A stretch of DNA of 34,239 nucleotides from Syntrophobacteraceae bacterium (GTDB taxonomy: Bacteria > Desulfobacterota > Syntrophobacteria > Syntrophobacterales > Syntrophobacteraceae): assembly GCA_031292215.1 (NCBI GenBank), contig JARLHO010000107.1, positions 1-34,239 on the forward strand. The letters are read 5' to 3'. A program made the translations under genes and the position numbers. This document shows positions 33,345-34,239 of the stretch, one piece after another (position 1 is the stretch's first letter; each line of letters opens with the position of its first letter). A model generated the notes under the pieces. It ran no database searches and had not been told where the DNA came from. It worked only from the letters and a program-made list of their open reading frames with translations.

Positions 33345-33776
33345 ATGTTTAAAGGAGCTCAATTGCCAGGAAAACTGGGTAGATATCGGTTCCTGTCAAT
33401 ATCCTCGAGGCGTTTGAATGCGTCAATATTTTGCCAGAGCGAAAGGTTTCCGAAATCATGGATGAACATGGAGTATTTTGGCAGTGGGCGAAGCAGCGAT
33501 TACAGAGACGCTTGGTGGTATAAATCTCCAGAAACGGTAAGCGGGCAAAAGGCCGAAGAGTCGGAAGAAGCCCAGCCCGTCTATACAAAGCGGAAAGGTA
33601 TCACGAATTCGGCACATCGCGTTGACTTCACTCACCCGGAACTCTGCGCCCAAACCCGCCCGCTGACTTGCACCATCAATGGGCAAGCCGTCGTTCCGAG
33701 CAAGCAGAACTGGTCGCAGATACTGGGAGCATTACCCGTTTCTAACACTCTTCGACAACCCACCCCGATCTTATAA
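33345..33776 (+). pseudogene. Possible gene remnant in accessory right end
   Basis: The stretch 33132-33839 between the hydroxylase operon and the DUF4338 gene has no solid gene. A plus-strand frame here has a protein-like C-terminal part (HRVDFTHPELCAQTRPLTC, then INGQAVVPSKQNWSQIL) that ends abruptly in an unrelated tail. I suspect the 5' part of a gene truncated by later rearrangement, but I cannot name its family. The N-terminal third looks random. Confidence is low because no start or ribosome site supports it. Confidence 0.25.
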
Positions 33777-33840
33777 AAAAGAGCAGGACATTCTCTCCGG
33801 CTTTCCCTATTGCACGCTGGGAAACCGGGAGGAAACGTGA
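33679..33840 (+). CDS. Small ORF coupled to the DUF4338 gene
   Basis: A 53-codon frame in a different phase from the remnant. From ATG 33679 it encodes a basic start, then RRYWEHYPFLTLFDNPP, SYKKEQDILSGFPYCTLG and NREET. The aromatic-rich composition looks protein-like. Its TGA overlaps the next gene's ATG by one base (TGATG), the arrangement of reinitiation-coupled genes. No ribosome site is seen at its own start, so it may be the surviving 3' end of a longer gene. Function unknown. Confidence 0.35.
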   Translation: MGKPSFRASRTGRRYWEHYPFLTLFDNPPRSYKKEQDILSGFPYCTLGNREET

Positions 33841-34239
33841 TGGCACGGGATAATGGGACGCTTCTTTCATTTTGCGGTCAGCCGCTTTCAGTTGAAGAAC
33901 TGACTTTAATTCAGAGCATTGCTAAAGATTTCAGCGGTCTTGGGCGGACCGAGATCGCTAATACGGTCTGTGAGTTGCTGAAATGGGTTCGCCCCACGGG
34001 CAAGCTCAAGACGGTTGAATGCCGCGCGTTTCTGGAATCGTTGCAGGCCGACGGGCTGATCCGGCTGCCTCCACTGCGCTCCCAGCGGTGCGGAGAACGG
34101 AGTGCACCTCTTTCCACACCGTTGGGAGCATTCGGTACACCGCTGGAGGGATCAATCGAGGAGTTTCAACCTCTTGAACTCGAACCTGTCAGCTCTCCAG
34201 ACGATCAGGCGCTGTGGCGCGAATGGATGCAACGCTATC
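33840..34239 (+). CDS. DUF4338 (DruA-like) protein, 5' part, cut by window end
   Basis: The first 133 codons of a gene that runs off the window without a stop. The N-terminus LLSFCGQPLSVEELTLIQSI, the segment GLGRTEIANTVCELLKW, KLKTVECRAFLESLQ and ADGLIRLPPLRSQR match my recollection of the N-terminal region of DUF4338 proteins. That family includes DruA of the Druantia anti-phage system and many stand-alone, often mobile, copies. GGGAGG lies 7 bases before the ATG. Whether this is part of a defence system or a mobile-element gene needs the sequence beyond the edge. Confidence 0.65.
   Translation, partial: MARDNGTLLSFCGQPLSVEELTLIQSIAKDFSGLGRTEIANTVCELLKWVRPTGKLKTVECRAFLESLQADGLIRLPPLRSQRCGERSAPLSTPLGAFGTPLEGSIEEFQPLELEPVSSPDDQALWREWMQRY

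Overview
The window looks like chromosomal DNA of a Gram-negative, moderately GC-rich bacterium. The best guess is a deltaproteobacterium (Desulfobacterota / Syntrophobacter-like). This rests on gene content rather than a marker gene: a CheX/CheD/CheZ-containing che operon, an ImuB-DnaE2 mutagenic polymerase pair, a SpoIIE/STAS partner switch and a three-subunit molybdenum hydroxylase. No rRNA, tRNA or CRISPR array was seen.

Layout. 1-646 has no gene and holds several palindromes. 647-2542 carries a CpsB/YwqE-like PHP phosphatase converging on a DegT-type sugar aminotransferase, probably the edge of a polysaccharide locus. 2893-3795 is a metallo-beta-lactamase-fold hydrolase. 3871-11840 is a minus-strand chemotaxis operon read cheW-cheR-cheD-cheY-cheX-cheB-cheY-cheA-cheZ, with no receptor gene. 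Its CheA has an MshEN-like repeat where P2 usually lies. Its CheZ has an N-terminal HPt-like segment and an 11-G homopolymer inside the reading frame. Divergent from it, 12121-16274 encodes a Y-family protein that has lost its catalytic acids but keeps a clamp-binding motif (ImuB), followed 2 nt later by a DnaE2/ImuC-type polymerase.

16768-20110 is a minus-strand block (PepSY protein, COG4705 membrane protein, OmpR-type regulator, QseC-type kinase). Gene-poor stretches of roughly 0.5-0.65 kb flank it, and the downstream one is repeat-rich. It resembles a transferred proteobacterial two-component island.

20753-33131 is the most unusual part. On the plus strand a periplasmic NMT1/THI5-like binding protein overlaps a dCache-HAMP-SpoIIE phosphatase, followed by a STAS antagonist and an RsbW-like kinase. 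There is no ABC permease or ATPase. Diverging from it is a minus-strand operon of an HATPase-GNAT fusion, a HisC-like aminotransferase and an MFS carrier. Converging on it is a molybdenum hydroxylase operon (MoCo, 2Fe-2S and FAD subunits) whose last gene is a second GNAT-like protein related to the fused one. I infer an extracytoplasmic ligand-sensing partner switch whose output may involve acyltransferase-like proteins and a molybdenum-dependent catabolic pathway.

The right end (33.3-34.2 kb) is accessory DNA with a possible gene remnant, a small ORF and the 5' part of a DUF4338 (DruA-like) gene cut by the window edge.
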